A DNA stretch of 64,000 nucleotides from an uncultured Cohaesibacter sp. (GCF_963676485.1 NZ_OY781114.1:744001-808000); one strand, 5' to 3'. Counted from the stretch's first letter, positions 27,914 through 37,384 are shown. Notes: generated by a model not told the origin, from the letters alone. Numbers and translations: made by a program.

Positions 27914-28950
27914 ACATTACCCCTGGTAAATATTGGAGAATGCGCCGTCTGGCGGACGATAATGGGCGCTTCAAGATGCTGGCCATGGACCAGACGGGTC
28001 CGATCGTCAACCCAATCAAGGCGGTCAGGAAGACAGACAAGGCTCCGTTCGAGGATGTGGCTGCTGTAAAGTCGATGCTTGGCCGCTATCTGGCCCCCAA
28101 GGCTTCGGCGGTACTGGTCGATCCTCCACTGGGATACGCCCCAACGATTGCCCAGATCCCAGCGCGTCGGGGTCTACTGATCGGAACAGAATGGGCAACA
28201 TGGGAAACCACTGAAACGGGCCGCAAATCGTCCAGCGTACCTGGCTGGGGGCCGGACGTGATCCGCACCATCGGCGGCGATGGCGTCAAGGTCAATCTGT
28301 GGTATCGCGCAGATGCCGACGAAGGGGTCAAGCTGCACCAGCTCAATTATCTCAACGGCATCAAGAAAGCCTGCCGCGAAAACGACATTCCCTTCATTCT
28401 GGAATATCTGGTCTATCCTTTCCCTTCTGAAACGCAGGAAGACTTCCTTGCCCGCCGTTTGGAGTTGGTCAGAGGCACGCTGGCTGATAAGGAAATCATG
28501 GACCCCGATGGTGTCGATGTATTCAAGCTTGAACCACCGACAGAAACCACCAATGTGCCAGACCCTGACGGCCCGCAAGCCGCTACCATTCAGGCCCGGT
28601 TTGACGCCATGGCCAAGGATCTTGGTCGCCCATGGGTGCTGCTCAGTGCGGGCTCCACTCCACAGGATTTTGTTTCCCTGTTGACCTATGCCTATAGAGC
28701 TGGCGCCAGCGGCTATCTCGCAGGCCGGGCCATCTGGCTGCAACCTTTCTCCAATTTCCCGGACATCGCCACGATGGAAAAGGAATTGTCAGAAACTGCC
28801 CCTGCCCTGATGGATCAGCTCAACGCCATGACCGACGCAATGGCAACCCCATGGACAGATGCAGCACCATGGAACGGCTCCGTGGAAATGGCCCCGTCAG
28901 GTGAAAGCTTTGCACCTGATTACTCCAAGAAATTGGCAGCGGGTTTTTAA
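27910..28950 (+). CDS. Class I aldolase of the LacD / tagatose-bisphosphate aldolase type
   Basis: 346 residues. MLAMDQTGPI near the N-terminus and the GVDVFKLEPP block, with K206 as the probable Schiff-base lysine, match the LacD/YihT family. The SAGSTPQDFVSLL stretch and AGASGYLAGRAIW fit the phosphate-binding end of the barrel. It would split a ketose (bis)phosphate made by the neighbouring kinase. The true substrate is unknown; the adjoining amino-acid-type transporter suggests a nitrogen-bearing or charged sugar derivative. Confidence 0.85.
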   Translation: MNITPGKYWRMRRLADDNGRFKMLAMDQTGPIVNPIKAVRKTDKAPFEDVAAVKSMLGRYLAPKASAVLVDPPLGYAPTIAQIPARRGLLIGTEWATWETTETGRKSSSVPGWGPDVIRTIGGDGVKVNLWYRADADEGVKLHQLNYLNGIKKACRENDIPFILEYLVYPFPSETQEDFLARRLELVRGTLADKEIMDPDGVDVFKLEPPTETTNVPDPDGPQAATIQARFDAMAKDLGRPWVLLSAGSTPQDFVSLLTYAYRAGASGYLAGRAIWLQPFSNFPDIATMEKELSETAPALMDQLNAMTDAMATPWTDAAPWNGSVEMAPSGESFAPDYSKKLAAGF

Positions 28951-28971
28951 GATGGAACTGGAGTGGATAAA

Positions 28972-29643
28972 ATGAATTATCTGGACTTTGGCGGCGTCTT
29001 CTCTCGCATGGATTTGCTCATATCGGGCGCAATCCTGACCATGCAGATCTCGCTTGTGGCAATGCTCTTTGCGCTGGTCGTGGCAACGCTCGTCGCCGTC
29101 ATGCAGCTCAGCTCGTTTCGAGTGGTGCGCTTTGTTGCCGTGGCCTATATCGAAGCCATTCGGAACACGCCGTTCATCGTCCAGCTATTTGTTATCTATT
29201 TCGGATTGCCCGCCATCGGGTTGAGCCTTGAGCCCCTGCCTTCGGCGGTGTTGGCCATGACCTTCTATGGCGGGGCCTACACTTCCGAAATCATCCGCGC
29301 AGGCATTCAAAGCATCGACCGTGGGCAGGTCGAAGCGGGGCGGTCTCTGGGGATGTCACCTCTTGATATCTTCCGATACATCATCATCAAACCCGCGCTC
29401 GCTGCCGTATTCCCCTCACTGGTGTCTCAGTTCATTCTTCTTTTGCTGTCTTCCAGTGTTGTCTCGGCCATTTCTGTTCCCGAATTGACGGGCATCGGAA
29501 ATGACATTCAGGGCATAACCTTGCGCAATATGGAAGTCTATCTGGTTATCGCGGCCATGTATGTCGGGCTCGTCGCCTTGCTCAAGGGCGGGCTGACCCT
29601 GCTGGAACGCAAGGTCTTTCCCTTCAAGTTTCTAAGAGGATGA
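28972..29643 (+). CDS. Polar amino-acid-type ABC transporter permease 1 (HisM/GlnP family)
   Basis: 223 residues from the ATG at 28972, which has GGAG eight bases upstream; a GTG at 28963 is also open. The family block YIEAIRNTPFIVQLFVIYF and the ATPase loop EAGRSLGMSPLDIFRYIIIKPA are present, with about five helices. It forms a heterodimer with the next permease. Confidence 0.9.
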   Translation: MNYLDFGGVFSRMDLLISGAILTMQISLVAMLFALVVATLVAVMQLSSFRVVRFVAVAYIEAIRNTPFIVQLFVIYFGLPAIGLSLEPLPSAVLAMTFYGGAYTSEIIRAGIQSIDRGQVEAGRSLGMSPLDIFRYIIIKPALAAVFPSLVSQFILLLLSSSVVSAISVPELTGIGNDIQGITLRNMEVYLVIAAMYVGLVALLKGGLTLLERKVFPFKFLRG

Positions 29644-29653
29644 GGGCGCTGTC

Positions 29654-30304
29654 ATGATGTTTCAAGACTTTACCATGGCGCATGTCTATTTCATGCTCAA
29701 TGGTCTTCTCTGGACGATAGGCCTCGCCCTGATCGCCCTTACCGGCGGCTCTATCGCAGGATCCGTTCTGGCATTGATGGCCGTTTCCCGCAACAAGCTC
29801 GCACGCCGCATCGCCAAGTTTTACATTTTCGTTGTGCAGGGAACGCCGCTGCTGGTGACGCTGTTCATCGCCTATTTCGGAGCCAACTATGTCGGCGTTG
29901 ATGTGCCGCCACTGGTTGCCATCTCATTTGCCTTTTCCTTTTATGCCGCAGCCTTTCTGGGGGAGATTTGGCGTGGTTCCATCAATTCTGTGCCCATGGG
30001 GCAAAGCGAAGGATCGCATGCATTGGGGCTGAGCCGCGTCGATTCCATGCGCTTCATCATCATTCCGCAGGCGGTAAAGATTGCGACGCCGCCAACCGTC
30101 GGCTTTTTTGTGATGCTCATCAAGAATACATCGCTCGCTTCCGTTGTGAGCATCACCGAATTGACGCGCACATCCCAGATTGTCAGCAACGCCACGTTCA
30201 AGCCGCTGCAAGTCTATCTCTTGGCGGCCCTGTTCTATTTTCTCGTGTGCTTTCCGCTGACGATCGTCAGTCGCAGGCTCGAAAAAAGACTTCATAAATC
30301 TTGA
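29654..30304 (+). CDS. Polar amino-acid-type ABC transporter permease 2 (HisM/GlnP family)
   Basis: 216 residues. VVQGTPLLVTLFIAYFG and the loop QSEGSHALGLSRVDSMRFII are family-typical. It lies 10 bases after permease 1. An ATG pair at 29654 and 29657 gives two equivalent starts. Confidence 0.9.
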   Translation: MMFQDFTMAHVYFMLNGLLWTIGLALIALTGGSIAGSVLALMAVSRNKLARRIAKFYIFVVQGTPLLVTLFIAYFGANYVGVDVPPLVAISFAFSFYAAAFLGEIWRGSINSVPMGQSEGSHALGLSRVDSMRFIIIPQAVKIATPPTVGFFVMLIKNTSLASVVSITELTRTSQIVSNATFKPLQVYLLAALFYFLVCFPLTIVSRRLEKRLHKS

Positions 30305-30326
30305 TTATCGTAGGAGGAGTTTAAAG

Positions 30327-31121
30327 ATGATCAAATTACTGAAAACCGCAATGGCAAGTGTGGTCGCTACCGCGCTGCTTTGCACCGCCGGGTTGGCTCA
30401 AACAACCGACGAATCCCTGCAGAAAATCATCCAGCGTGGCAAGCTGATTGTCGGCATTTCTCTCTCAACGCCCCCCTATGGCATGACCGACGCGAGCATG
30501 AAACCAGCCGGCTTTGACGTTGCCATGGCCAAACTGATCTCACGCGACCTGGGGGTGGAGCTGGAGATCGTTGACCAGGTCTCTCAGGCCCGCATTCCGA
30601 ACCTGACAAGCGGTAAGGTCGACATCCTGATTTCATCTTTCGGGGTAACCGCCGAACGCGCCAAAACCGTGATGTATACCAACGCCATCTATGTTGACGA
30701 ACAGATGGTTCTGGCTCCGGCCCAATCTGACATGGGGAGCCTGAAGGATCTCGTCGGCAAACGCGTTGGCGTTACCCGCTCGACCACCAACGATACCCTG
30801 ATCACAGAACGCGCCGTGGAGGGCACGATCATCCAACGCTTTGAAGATGACGCCGCCACCAATCAGGCTCTCTTCACCGGCAAGGTGGATGCCATCGTTT
30901 CCGGCGTTGCTGCCGCTATCGCCATCAGCAAGCATACCGATAAATTCGACCGCAAATTTGCCGTTCGTCAGTCGCCTATGGCTATTGGCGTGCGCCATGG
31001 CGAGTTCAATTTGCGACAGTGGCTCAATACCGACCTGTTAATGCTGTGGAACTCGGGTGAATTGCAAGCCGCCCAGAAAGAATGGCTCGGTGTTGTCAAC
31101 GAGGAACTGCCGCGCTTTTAG
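30327..31121 (+). CDS. Periplasmic solute-binding protein, family 3 (polar amino-acid type)
   Basis: 264 residues with a signal peptide (MASVVATALLCTAGLA, cleavage near residue 24). The mature part has the family-3 features IIQRGKLIVGISLSTPPYGM, the GFDVAMAKLISRDLGVE block and GKVDILISSFGVTAERAK. It captures the substrate for the permease pair. A GGAGGAG-type ribosome-binding site precedes the start. Confidence 0.92.
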   Translation: MIKLLKTAMASVVATALLCTAGLAQTTDESLQKIIQRGKLIVGISLSTPPYGMTDASMKPAGFDVAMAKLISRDLGVELEIVDQVSQARIPNLTSGKVDILISSFGVTAERAKTVMYTNAIYVDEQMVLAPAQSDMGSLKDLVGKRVGVTRSTTNDTLITERAVEGTIIQRFEDDAATNQALFTGKVDAIVSGVAAAIAISKHTDKFDRKFAVRQSPMAIGVRHGEFNLRQWLNTDLLMLWNSGELQAAQKEWLGVVNEELPRF

Positions 31122-31244
31122 GGCGTGCTTCAGCAGCCAAAAACGGAAGGCCCCGGGATCGTCGGAGCCTTCAGAACCGATGGACGAATTGCGCAACAAT
31201 AAGACCACTCCTGTGTCGAAAACCTTTTATCGAAGGTGGAAAAA

Positions 31245-32000
31245 ATGACTAGTTCAGAACACGAACCAGCCCCGATCATTCGCGCCAATAAAATGAATAA
31301 ATATTTTGGCGCATTTCATGCGCTTAAAGATATCGACCTGACCGTCGCAAGAGGGGAAACGGTGGTGCTCTGCGGGCCGTCCGGATCGGGAAAGTCAACG
31401 CTGATCCGCTGTCTCAATGCCCTTGAAAATCATCAAAAGGGCGAGCTGGAAGTGGCAGGCGTCCACCTGACCGGCAAGCGGCGGGAAATCGACATGGTCC
31501 GTCGGAAAACAGGCATGGTCTTCCAGAGCTTCAATCTTTTCCCCCACATGACGGTTCTTGAAAATTGTATGATTGCGCAGATGCGCGTCAAGAAAACATC
31601 AAAGGAAAATGCCAGAAAGGTCGCCGAACGCTTTCTTGCCCGCGTTCACATTCCCGAACAGGCGGGCAAATATCCAGCCCAGCTTTCCGGCGGGCAGCAA
31701 CAGCGCGTAGCCATCGCTCGAGCCCTATGCATGAGCCCTGAAGTCATGTTGTTTGACGAGCCAACTTCGGCGCTTGATCCTGAAATGGTGCGTGAAGTGC
31801 TGGAAACGATGGTGGAACTCGCCCGCGAAGGCAGCACCATGATTTGCGTAACCCACGAAATGAACTTCGCTCGCAAGGTGGCCAACAAGGTTGTGTTCAT
31901 GGATCAGGGGAGCATTCTGGAAATCGCCAAGCCGGATGACTTTTTCAACAATCCGCAGCATGAGCGGGCCAAGGAATTTCTGGCTCAGATTCTGCACTAG
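31245..32000 (+). CDS. Polar amino-acid-type ABC transporter ATP-binding protein (GlnQ/HisP family)
   Basis: 251 residues from the ATG at 31245; an in-frame GTG at 31236 is less likely. Walker A is GPSGSGKST, the signature LSGGQQQR, Walker B LFDEPTSALDPE and the switch VTHEMNFAR. It completes the transporter and ends the operon just before a terminator. Confidence 0.94.
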   Translation: MTSSEHEPAPIIRANKMNKYFGAFHALKDIDLTVARGETVVLCGPSGSGKSTLIRCLNALENHQKGELEVAGVHLTGKRREIDMVRRKTGMVFQSFNLFPHMTVLENCMIAQMRVKKTSKENARKVAERFLARVHIPEQAGKYPAQLSGGQQQRVAIARALCMSPEVMLFDEPTSALDPEMVREVLETMVELAREGSTMICVTHEMNFARKVANKVVFMDQGSILEIAKPDDFFNNPQHERAKEFLAQILH

Positions 32001-32025
32001 GCACTAAACAGATCGCAAAACGAAA

Positions 32026-32052
32026 AAAGCGGGCTTGATACCCGCTTGTTTT
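32026..32052 (+). terminator. Terminator of the kinase/aldolase/ABC operon
   Basis: AAGCGGG / CCCGCTT form a 7-bp stem with a 7-base loop, followed by TGTTTTG. It begins 27 bases after the ATPase stop. Confidence 0.8.
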
Positions 32053-32152
32053 GATGGAGCTTTATATCTGACGGCCTTGCTCCGCCCGTCTGGCTCTTTT
32101 CTTTCTGATATCAAATAAACTCAAGATAGTCAGAAGAAAAGCTTCGCAGCTA

Positions 32153-32287
32153 TTAGCCGCGAAGATCGTTCGACATGTCGACCATAACGTCAAGACCACG
32201 TTCGGCAATCATTTCATCAACAAAACGCTGAGCCTGTTCTTCACGAGCGGCGATGACTTTTTCGAATGCACGGTTAAAGAAGTTCAT
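32153..32287 (-). CDS. Small conserved-looking protein, 44 aa
   Basis: An ATG at 32287 with AAAAGGA eight bases upstream opens a 44-codon frame, MNFFNRAFEKVIAAREEQAQ onwards, ending MSNDLRG. The amphipathic start and the charged helix with an A-R-E-E-Q-A-Q pattern resemble DUF1127-type small proteins of alphaproteobacteria, which are often stress-regulated or act in phosphate or RNA turnover. The family link is only a resemblance. It is AT-neutral and stands alone. Confidence 0.65.
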   Translation of the reverse strand: MNFFNRAFEKVIAAREEQAQRFVDEMIAERGLDVMVDMSNDLRG

Positions 32288-32534
32288 GATATTTTCCTTT
32301 TAGCTTCTGTTCGGTGTATTTTTCTTGTTCTTACGCAAATGAATATGCTCCTTTTGCCCCGCTTGGAAAAGATCCAATTGGTCAAGCTTGATATGCATCC
32401 AATGCATAACGGAATTTTGAGCTATTTATTTGACGCAAGTGAAGCGAGAAGCTCTTTTTTATGTACCCGTTTACAAATTAGCTCTGTTCCAGTTTTACCC
32501 CTCCTCTCAGCGATTATTCGAATCACCTGCCGGT

Positions 32535-32932
32535 TAGTGGGAAAAAAGTACGATGGTCTGGGTGCCAGAGAAGGTGGCATGAATGTGATGCAAGGTCTTT
32601 TGACCCGCTTCTCCGATCTTGATGCTGTCTTTGGTGCAAATGACCCAATGGCTCTTGGTGCCCAACTCGCAGCCAAACAATTGAAGCGGACCAACATCAT
32701 CATCACGGGTGTTGATGGCGCGCCTGATACCGAAAAAGCCTTGGCTGATCCGGATTCCCTGATCAAGGCCTCCGCTTCGCAGGATCCATATGTCATGGCT
32801 GGTGAAGCCTTGAAAATGGGCTACGATTTCTTCAACGGCAAGAAGCCAGAAAAAGATACCGTCTTGATCGATCCTGTTCTAATCACGGCAGACAATCTCA
32901 AAGACTATAAAGGCTGGACCTCTCCACGCTGA
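32535..32932 (+). pseudogene. C-terminal fragment of a ribose-type sugar-binding protein
   Basis: From about 32535 the frame reads as the last third of a periplasmic sugar-binding protein of the LacI/RbsB class. FGANDPMALGAQLAAKQ and ITGVDGAPDTEKALADP are the hinge and ligand blocks, and ASASQDPYVMAGEALKMG follows. The signal peptide and first domain are missing, and the sequence before 32535 is unrelated. No partner permease or ATPase genes are present, so it is a leftover of a deleted operon. Its own terminator is still in place. Confidence 0.8.
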
Positions 32933-32961
32933 TTGAGAGAAGAGCCAAAGTCTAAATCGGG

Positions 32962-32992
32962 GCCGGAACCAATAGCGTTGGTTCCGGCTTTT
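32962..32992 (+). terminator. Terminator after the sugar-binding-protein remnant
   Basis: GCCGGAACCAA / TTGGTTCCGGC is a perfect 11-bp stem with a TAGCG-type loop, followed by TTTTGTTT. Confidence 0.85.
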
Positions 32993-33300
32993 GTTTATTT
33001 GCACTGTGCCATTTCAGGTAGAAAGGCAGGGGCCAATCTCGTAGCACTTTGGAAGACAACACAAAAGTTGACCTCCTATCGGGCCTGTTTTTGCCTATCA
33101 GTAAAGCATTTTGGGTTTATTCATTTGGGTGGTCGACGTCGGATAAGGTCACCTCAAAGACGGATGCTAGAGGGCTGAATCTGTTCGCTGACAATGCTGC
33201 TAGGATAGCTGAATGTCTGTAAGCGCTGTTCGAGCCTCACATTGCGTGGTCTGGCGGAATCTGCGCGAAACGCGCGCGGTAAGGCCACGTCAATGTTCAG

Positions 33301-33771
33301 ATGAAAAGAAGGAGCAAGATTGCCTCGGAAAGTCTTCAGCCCCGCGTTCGCGTCGGTGACGTTGCCGAGCGGCATGGTATTCGACAGGATGATCGGATTG
33401 CCGATTTGAAGAGATCAAGCAGCCTTTGTATGGATGAGACGTGGGCTCGGTCCTTGAGCCCGGCAAAATCGACTCTGGGTCAGGCCCTGGTCTAAATTGC
33501 CAATTGCTGGGAAAGCTTATCCCTCTTCCTCGCCGACGGGCGTATAGAGATAGATAGCAACAGCGTCGAGCGGATCATCAGACCAATCGCCCTCGATCGC
33601 CAGAACACAACACTCTTTGCAGGCCATGATGCAGGGGCTGAAAACCGGGCAACCATAGCTTCGCTTATCGAGACCTACAGACTCAATGAAGTCGATCCTC
33701 ACGCATGGCTAGCCCGAATGCGCAAAGCGATATCGATGACCAACTGCCGCAGGATTTCAAGCCCAACGTAT
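33301..33771 (+). pseudogene. IS66-family remnant (TnpA-like start fused to TnpC end)
   Basis: From 33301 the frame reads IASESLQPRVRVGDVAERHG, the helix-turn-helix part of an IS66 accessory protein. After about 33430 it turns into the C-terminus of the IS66 transposase: SLSPAKSTLGQAL, an in-frame stop at about 33494, then FLADGRIEIDSNSVERIIRP and ENRATIASLIETYRLNEVD, and after a frameshift IDDQLPQDF. The middle of the element is lost. Confidence 0.8.
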
Positions 33772-34392
33772 GAGCGTAAATGCGGTTACGATGCGGGTTG
33801 CTATACCTATTGCATGTTTAGGGCGATAGAAAAACCGCTCGATAAGATTCCCATAGCGGTAGAGAAAGGCACTAAACGCAAATCTCTCCTTACGGTTTCG
33901 TTTGGCAAGAATGCTGGAAAATGCTTTGGCTTGAACCGCTTTCTCCCGGATGACGTCTGTGTCATAGCCTCGATCTGCTGGTGAAGTTGTTCCCGCTTTT
34001 AAGTTTTGCAACAGATCTTCAGTATAGCGGCTATCAGCATAGCTGCCCCTCAACAGAAGCAAGTCAATAGGAAGCCCCTCAGCATCGACAAGAGCGTATA
34101 TCTTCGTTGCCAGGCAGCCCTGGAACGCTCCATGCCCCGATTGGATCCACCTTTTACTAATCCCACCATGCAGGTGATCCCAAATATCAGCCTGACGCCA
34201 ACCTACGAACGGTTATACTAGGTTGCGTAAGGCCCAGACCTCTCAGGAATACCGGCCCATGGACTACCTCCACCAAAGTATCCCATTAATAATACGGCGC
34301 TCATCAACGCGCTGCTCGCCTCGGCTACTTTGTGGCAAAAGCGACGCAATGATAGCACATTCGAAATTCTTCAAATCAATGCGGCGTCTCAT
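33757..34392 (-). pseudogene. IS5-family (IS427-like) transposase remnant
   Basis: The reverse strand starts with MRRRIDLKNFECAIIASLLP at 34392 and NGILWW, followed by stops and frameshifts. It continues as HGAFQGCLATKIYALVDAEG and then LLLRGSYADSRYTEDLLQNL, PADRGYDTDVIREKA and IERFFYRPKHAIGIATR. This is the IS427-group DDE transposase of the IS5 family in decayed form. Its right end abuts the IS3 debris. Confidence 0.85.
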
Positions 34393-34530
34393 CAAGATCC
34401 TCGTTTGGCGGACCAGCACATTAAATCAAGACGTATTTGTAATGTTCCATCTCAGCATCTATGGGACGATTTTAGTTGATTTAACAAAGGAGGATTTTGG
34501 CTCATCGTAGCTCTATCAAAGAAAGCGAAG

Positions 34531-34780
34531 ATGAGACAGAGAATCGGTCTGCGGAAACCATCTTCAGAAAAGACCATCACATATATCCGCCGCAAGTCCC
34601 GCAAGAAGTATTCGGCAGAAGAGAAGATCCGCATTGTGTTGGACAGTTTGCGAGGTAAAGACAGCTTCGCCGTCCTGGGCCGTCGAGAAGGGATCTCAGA
34701 GAGCCTGTATCATACCTGGTCGAAGGAGCTTCCTGAGGCCAAGAACACAAAACGACTGGCCGGAGATACGGCTTGTGCGG
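34531..34780 (+). pseudogene. IS3-family OrfA remnant (outer, interrupted element)
   Basis: KKYSAEEKIRIVLDSLRG, AVLGRREGISESLYHTWSKE and KRLAGDTA match an IS3-family OrfA. The frame runs straight into the left end (TGACCTGCGCC at 34781) of a second IS3 element, which interrupts it. A matching OrfB tail of this outer type appears at 37385-37560, beyond the inserted element. Confidence 0.8.
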
Positions 34781-35710
34781 TGACCTGCGCCCTCAAAACT
34801 CTTCCAGAATTTGGTAGAGTCCGTCCCACGTAGCGGAGACGGATAATGAAGCGCACACGATCTTCAAAAGAACAGATCATCGGAATGATCAAGGAACAGG
34901 AATCCGGGATTCCGACTGCCGAGGTTAGCCGCGAGCACTGGATCAGCTCTGCATCCTTTTACAAATAGTGAGCCATTGAACGCGCCATTGGTTCAAGCAC
35001 AATGGCGAACGCCAAATATGGTGGCATGGATGTCTCTGATGCTCGCAAGCTGAAGGCCCTCGAAGAAGAGAATGCCAAACTCAAAAAGCTTTTTGGCCGA
35101 GCGGATGCTAGACAATGAGGTCCTGAAGGATATCGCTTCAAAAAAAATGGTGACGCCTGTCGGCAAGCGAGATGCTGAGAGGGGCGGGCGAGTGCCATTC
35201 TTCAAGTTGATCGGTCCAGTGCGCGCTACAAAAGCATTCGGGATGATGACGCAGATCTTCGAGAAGCAATCAAGATAGAAGGATTGCGCTCATGCTGTCC
35301 AAGCAAGGTATCCATATGAACCACAAGAAGCTCAGGCGGCTTTATCGCGAAGAGAAGCTGCAGGTTCGCAAACGCACCTCTCGGCGACGCTCCGCTTGCC
35401 TGCCGGTCAATGGGAGTGCGCAAACGCGCTCTGGGCACCAGAAAGCCTATTGTCGTGCCCAACCAGGTAAATGAGCGGTGGTCACTGGACTTTGCCTCCA
35501 ATGCTTTCACTGACGGGCGTAGGTTCCGAGTGCTGGCAGTCATCGATGACTTCTCCCGAGAATGTCTGGCTATCGGGTGGTTCGAGAACTTGATGAACTG
35601 ATCAGGCAAAGAGAAAAGCCCAAGACCATCGTCAGCGACAATGGAACGGAATTCACTTCGATGGCTATTCTGAAGTGGTGCCAGAAGACAGAGATCGATT
35701 GGCACTATAT

Positions 35711-37029
35711 GGGAGTGTCAGATAGTCTGTGTATCTGGTTTGGCCATGCGGTTTCAAACTTGATCACGTATTGAAGCGCTCTTGGAACATGATAGCGAAT
35801 TGGTTCCTTGCCGCAAACCATTCTCTGACATTTCTGCCTCCGTTTTGAAAATTGCGAATGGCCAAATAGATCAGCTTGGTCGCAGCCTCCTCGGTCGGAA
35901 ACGAGCCTCGCGTTTTAATGGTCTTTCGGATCACCCTATTCAGGCTCTCGATAGCATTGGTCGTATAGATGATCTTCCGGATGGCCGGATCGAAGGCAAA
36001 GAAGGGAATAACCTCCTGCCATGCCGGAGCAATGGAGGGATATTTATCCATCCATTTTTCCTCGAAGTGATCTAGTTCCTGCGCGGCCAGATCGGCAGTC
36101 GGGGCGCTGTAAATAAGCCTGAGGCCGGCCGCCACACCCTTGCGATCCTTCCAGGAACAAAAGTTCAGCGAATGACGGACCAGATGCACGATGCAGGTCT
36201 GCACAATGGTATCAGGAAAGGCGGCTGTGATGGCTTGGGGAAAGCCTCTGAGACCGTCAACCACGGCGATGAGAATGTCCTCGACGCCCTGGTTCTTCAA
36301 CTCATTCATAACTGAGAGCCAGAATTTGGCACCCTCATTGTCGGCAATCCAGAGGCCCAGAACCTCACGAACACCGTCTCGCGTGATGCCAAGGGCCACA
36401 TAAACGGCCTTGTTCTTGACCATGCGGCTGTCGCCATCCCGGATCTTGACGCGCAGTGCATCGAAAATCACGATAGGATAGAAACGCTCAAGTCCACGCC
36501 CCTGCCATTCCTTCACTTCATCCAGGACAACATCCGTCACCCGACTGATCAGATCAGGGGAAACTTGAAGGCCATAAACATCCTCAAGATGAGGTCGGAT
36601 GTCGCGAACCGAGAGACCGGCAGCATAAAGGCCGATGATCTTGTCATCCATGCCATCAATCCAGGTCTGACCTTTCTTGACCAATTCTGGCTCAAAACTG
36701 CCATCTCGATCGCGGGGAACCGAGATCGGCAAGTCCCCATCCTGGATCTGCAGCCGCTTCCTCGATGTACCATTGCGGCGATTAGGCTGATCGGCAGGTG
36801 CGTCCTTGCTCGCTTCATAACCAAGATGGGCGCTCAGCTCAGCACCAAGCATCCGCTCCATCAACTTGATCTTGAGTTCCTTCATAAGACCGCTATCGCC
36901 AAGCAGATCTTCAGGCCGATCGCAGTCCTTGAGAAGCTCGTCCAGTAATTCCTTTGATATCGTCATAATCCTTGCTCCTTAATCGAAGCATGGACCAAAT
37001 CTCAAATACACAAAAGTTCTGACACTCTC
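35711..37029 (-). mobile_element. IS256-family insertion sequence, copy 2 (full length, 1319 bp)
   Basis: Ends GGGAGTGTCAGA and TCTGACACTCTC are imperfect inverted repeats. The 8-bp target duplication CACTATAT lies at 35703-35710 and 37030-37037. It contains one intact transposase gene. Copy 1 at 1180-2214 is in the same orientation and nearly identical. The intact gene and clean duplication suggest a recent, possibly still active element. Confidence 0.97.
35764..36966 (-). CDS. IS256-family (mutator-type) transposase
   Basis: 400 residues, full length for the family. It starts MTISKELLDELLKDCDRPED. Mutator signatures are NRRNGTSRKRLQ, a zinc-free DDE core with IVIFDALRVKIRD (first D), VVDGLRGFPQAI (second D) and YTTNAIESLNR (E), and the CIVHLVRHSLNF block. 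The start lies about 60 bases inside the right inverted repeat. No stop or frameshift is seen, so it can probably act in trans on the deleted copy, whose ends are intact. Confidence 0.96.
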   Translation of the reverse strand: MTISKELLDELLKDCDRPEDLLGDSGLMKELKIKLMERMLGAELSAHLGYEASKDAPADQPNRRNGTSRKRLQIQDGDLPISVPRDRDGSFEPELVKKGQTWIDGMDDKIIGLYAAGLSVRDIRPHLEDVYGLQVSPDLISRVTDVVLDEVKEWQGRGLERFYPIVIFDALRVKIRDGDSRMVKNKAVYVALGITRDGVREVLGLWIADNEGAKFWLSVMNELKNQGVEDILIAVVDGLRGFPQAITAAFPDTIVQTCIVHLVRHSLNFCSWKDRKGVAAGLRLIYSAPTADLAAQELDHFEEKWMDKYPSIAPAWQEVIPFFAFDPAIRKIIYTTNAIESLNRVIRKTIKTRGSFPTEEAATKLIYLAIRNFQNGGRNVREWFAARNQFAIMFQERFNT

Positions 37030-37384
37030 CACTATATCGCACCTGGCAAACCCCACTCTCAGCGATTGCAGGCAATCGCTTGCCGTGCAACGATGCAGAA
37101 TGGCCTTGTCGAAAGCTTCAATGGCAGCTTCAGCGAAGAGTGCCTGAACGAAACCCTGTTTTCCTCATTGGCGCAGGCCCGGCACGAGATCAAAGCATGG
37201 AAGGACGATTACAACACCGAGAGGCTCCATTCTTCTTTGGGTAACCTCACACCAAACGAATATGCAGCTCAATCAGCCTTGAAACTGGCTGCTGCATGAA
37301 GGCAACTTAAACCCATGGGCTCTCCTTAAAACTGGTAGAGACGTGGGGCGCAGGTCAGTCTGGAGAATTGCTTCTTTCCCGCCG

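Larger units (their letters stand above)
34846..37299 (+). pseudogene. Degenerate IS3 OrfA/OrfB transposase genes interrupted by IS256
   Basis: The catalytic DDE parts are recognisable: DFASNAF for the first aspartate, VSDNGTEF for the second and NGLVESFNG for the glutamate. Several stops and frameshifts lie between them, and the reading is cut at 35710 by the IS256 copy. The same eight bases, CACTATAT, end the left part and begin the right part, and HY(M/I)-type codons join cleanly when the insert is removed. Confidence 0.85.
34781..37357 (+). mobile_element. IS3-family element (IS407-like), itself split by an IS256-family copy
   Basis: The ends TGACCTGCGCC (34781) and GGCGCAGGTCA (ending 37357) are inverted repeats. 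Without the nested IS256 copy and its duplication, the element is about 1250 bp, normal for IS3. OrfA begins at 34846 (MKRTRSSKEQIIGMIKEQ) with a stop at about 34966. OrfB is frameshifted and stopped several times (ERWSLDFASNAFTDGRRFR, IVSDNGTEFTSMAILKW) and resumes after the nested element as MQNGLVESFNGSFSEECLNE. Transposition function is lost. Confidence 0.85.

Noticed and set aside
1180-37029. Composite transposon formed by the two IS256 copies
   Set aside because: Each copy has its own different 8-bp target duplication, so they inserted independently; a composite unit would share one duplication at its outer ends.
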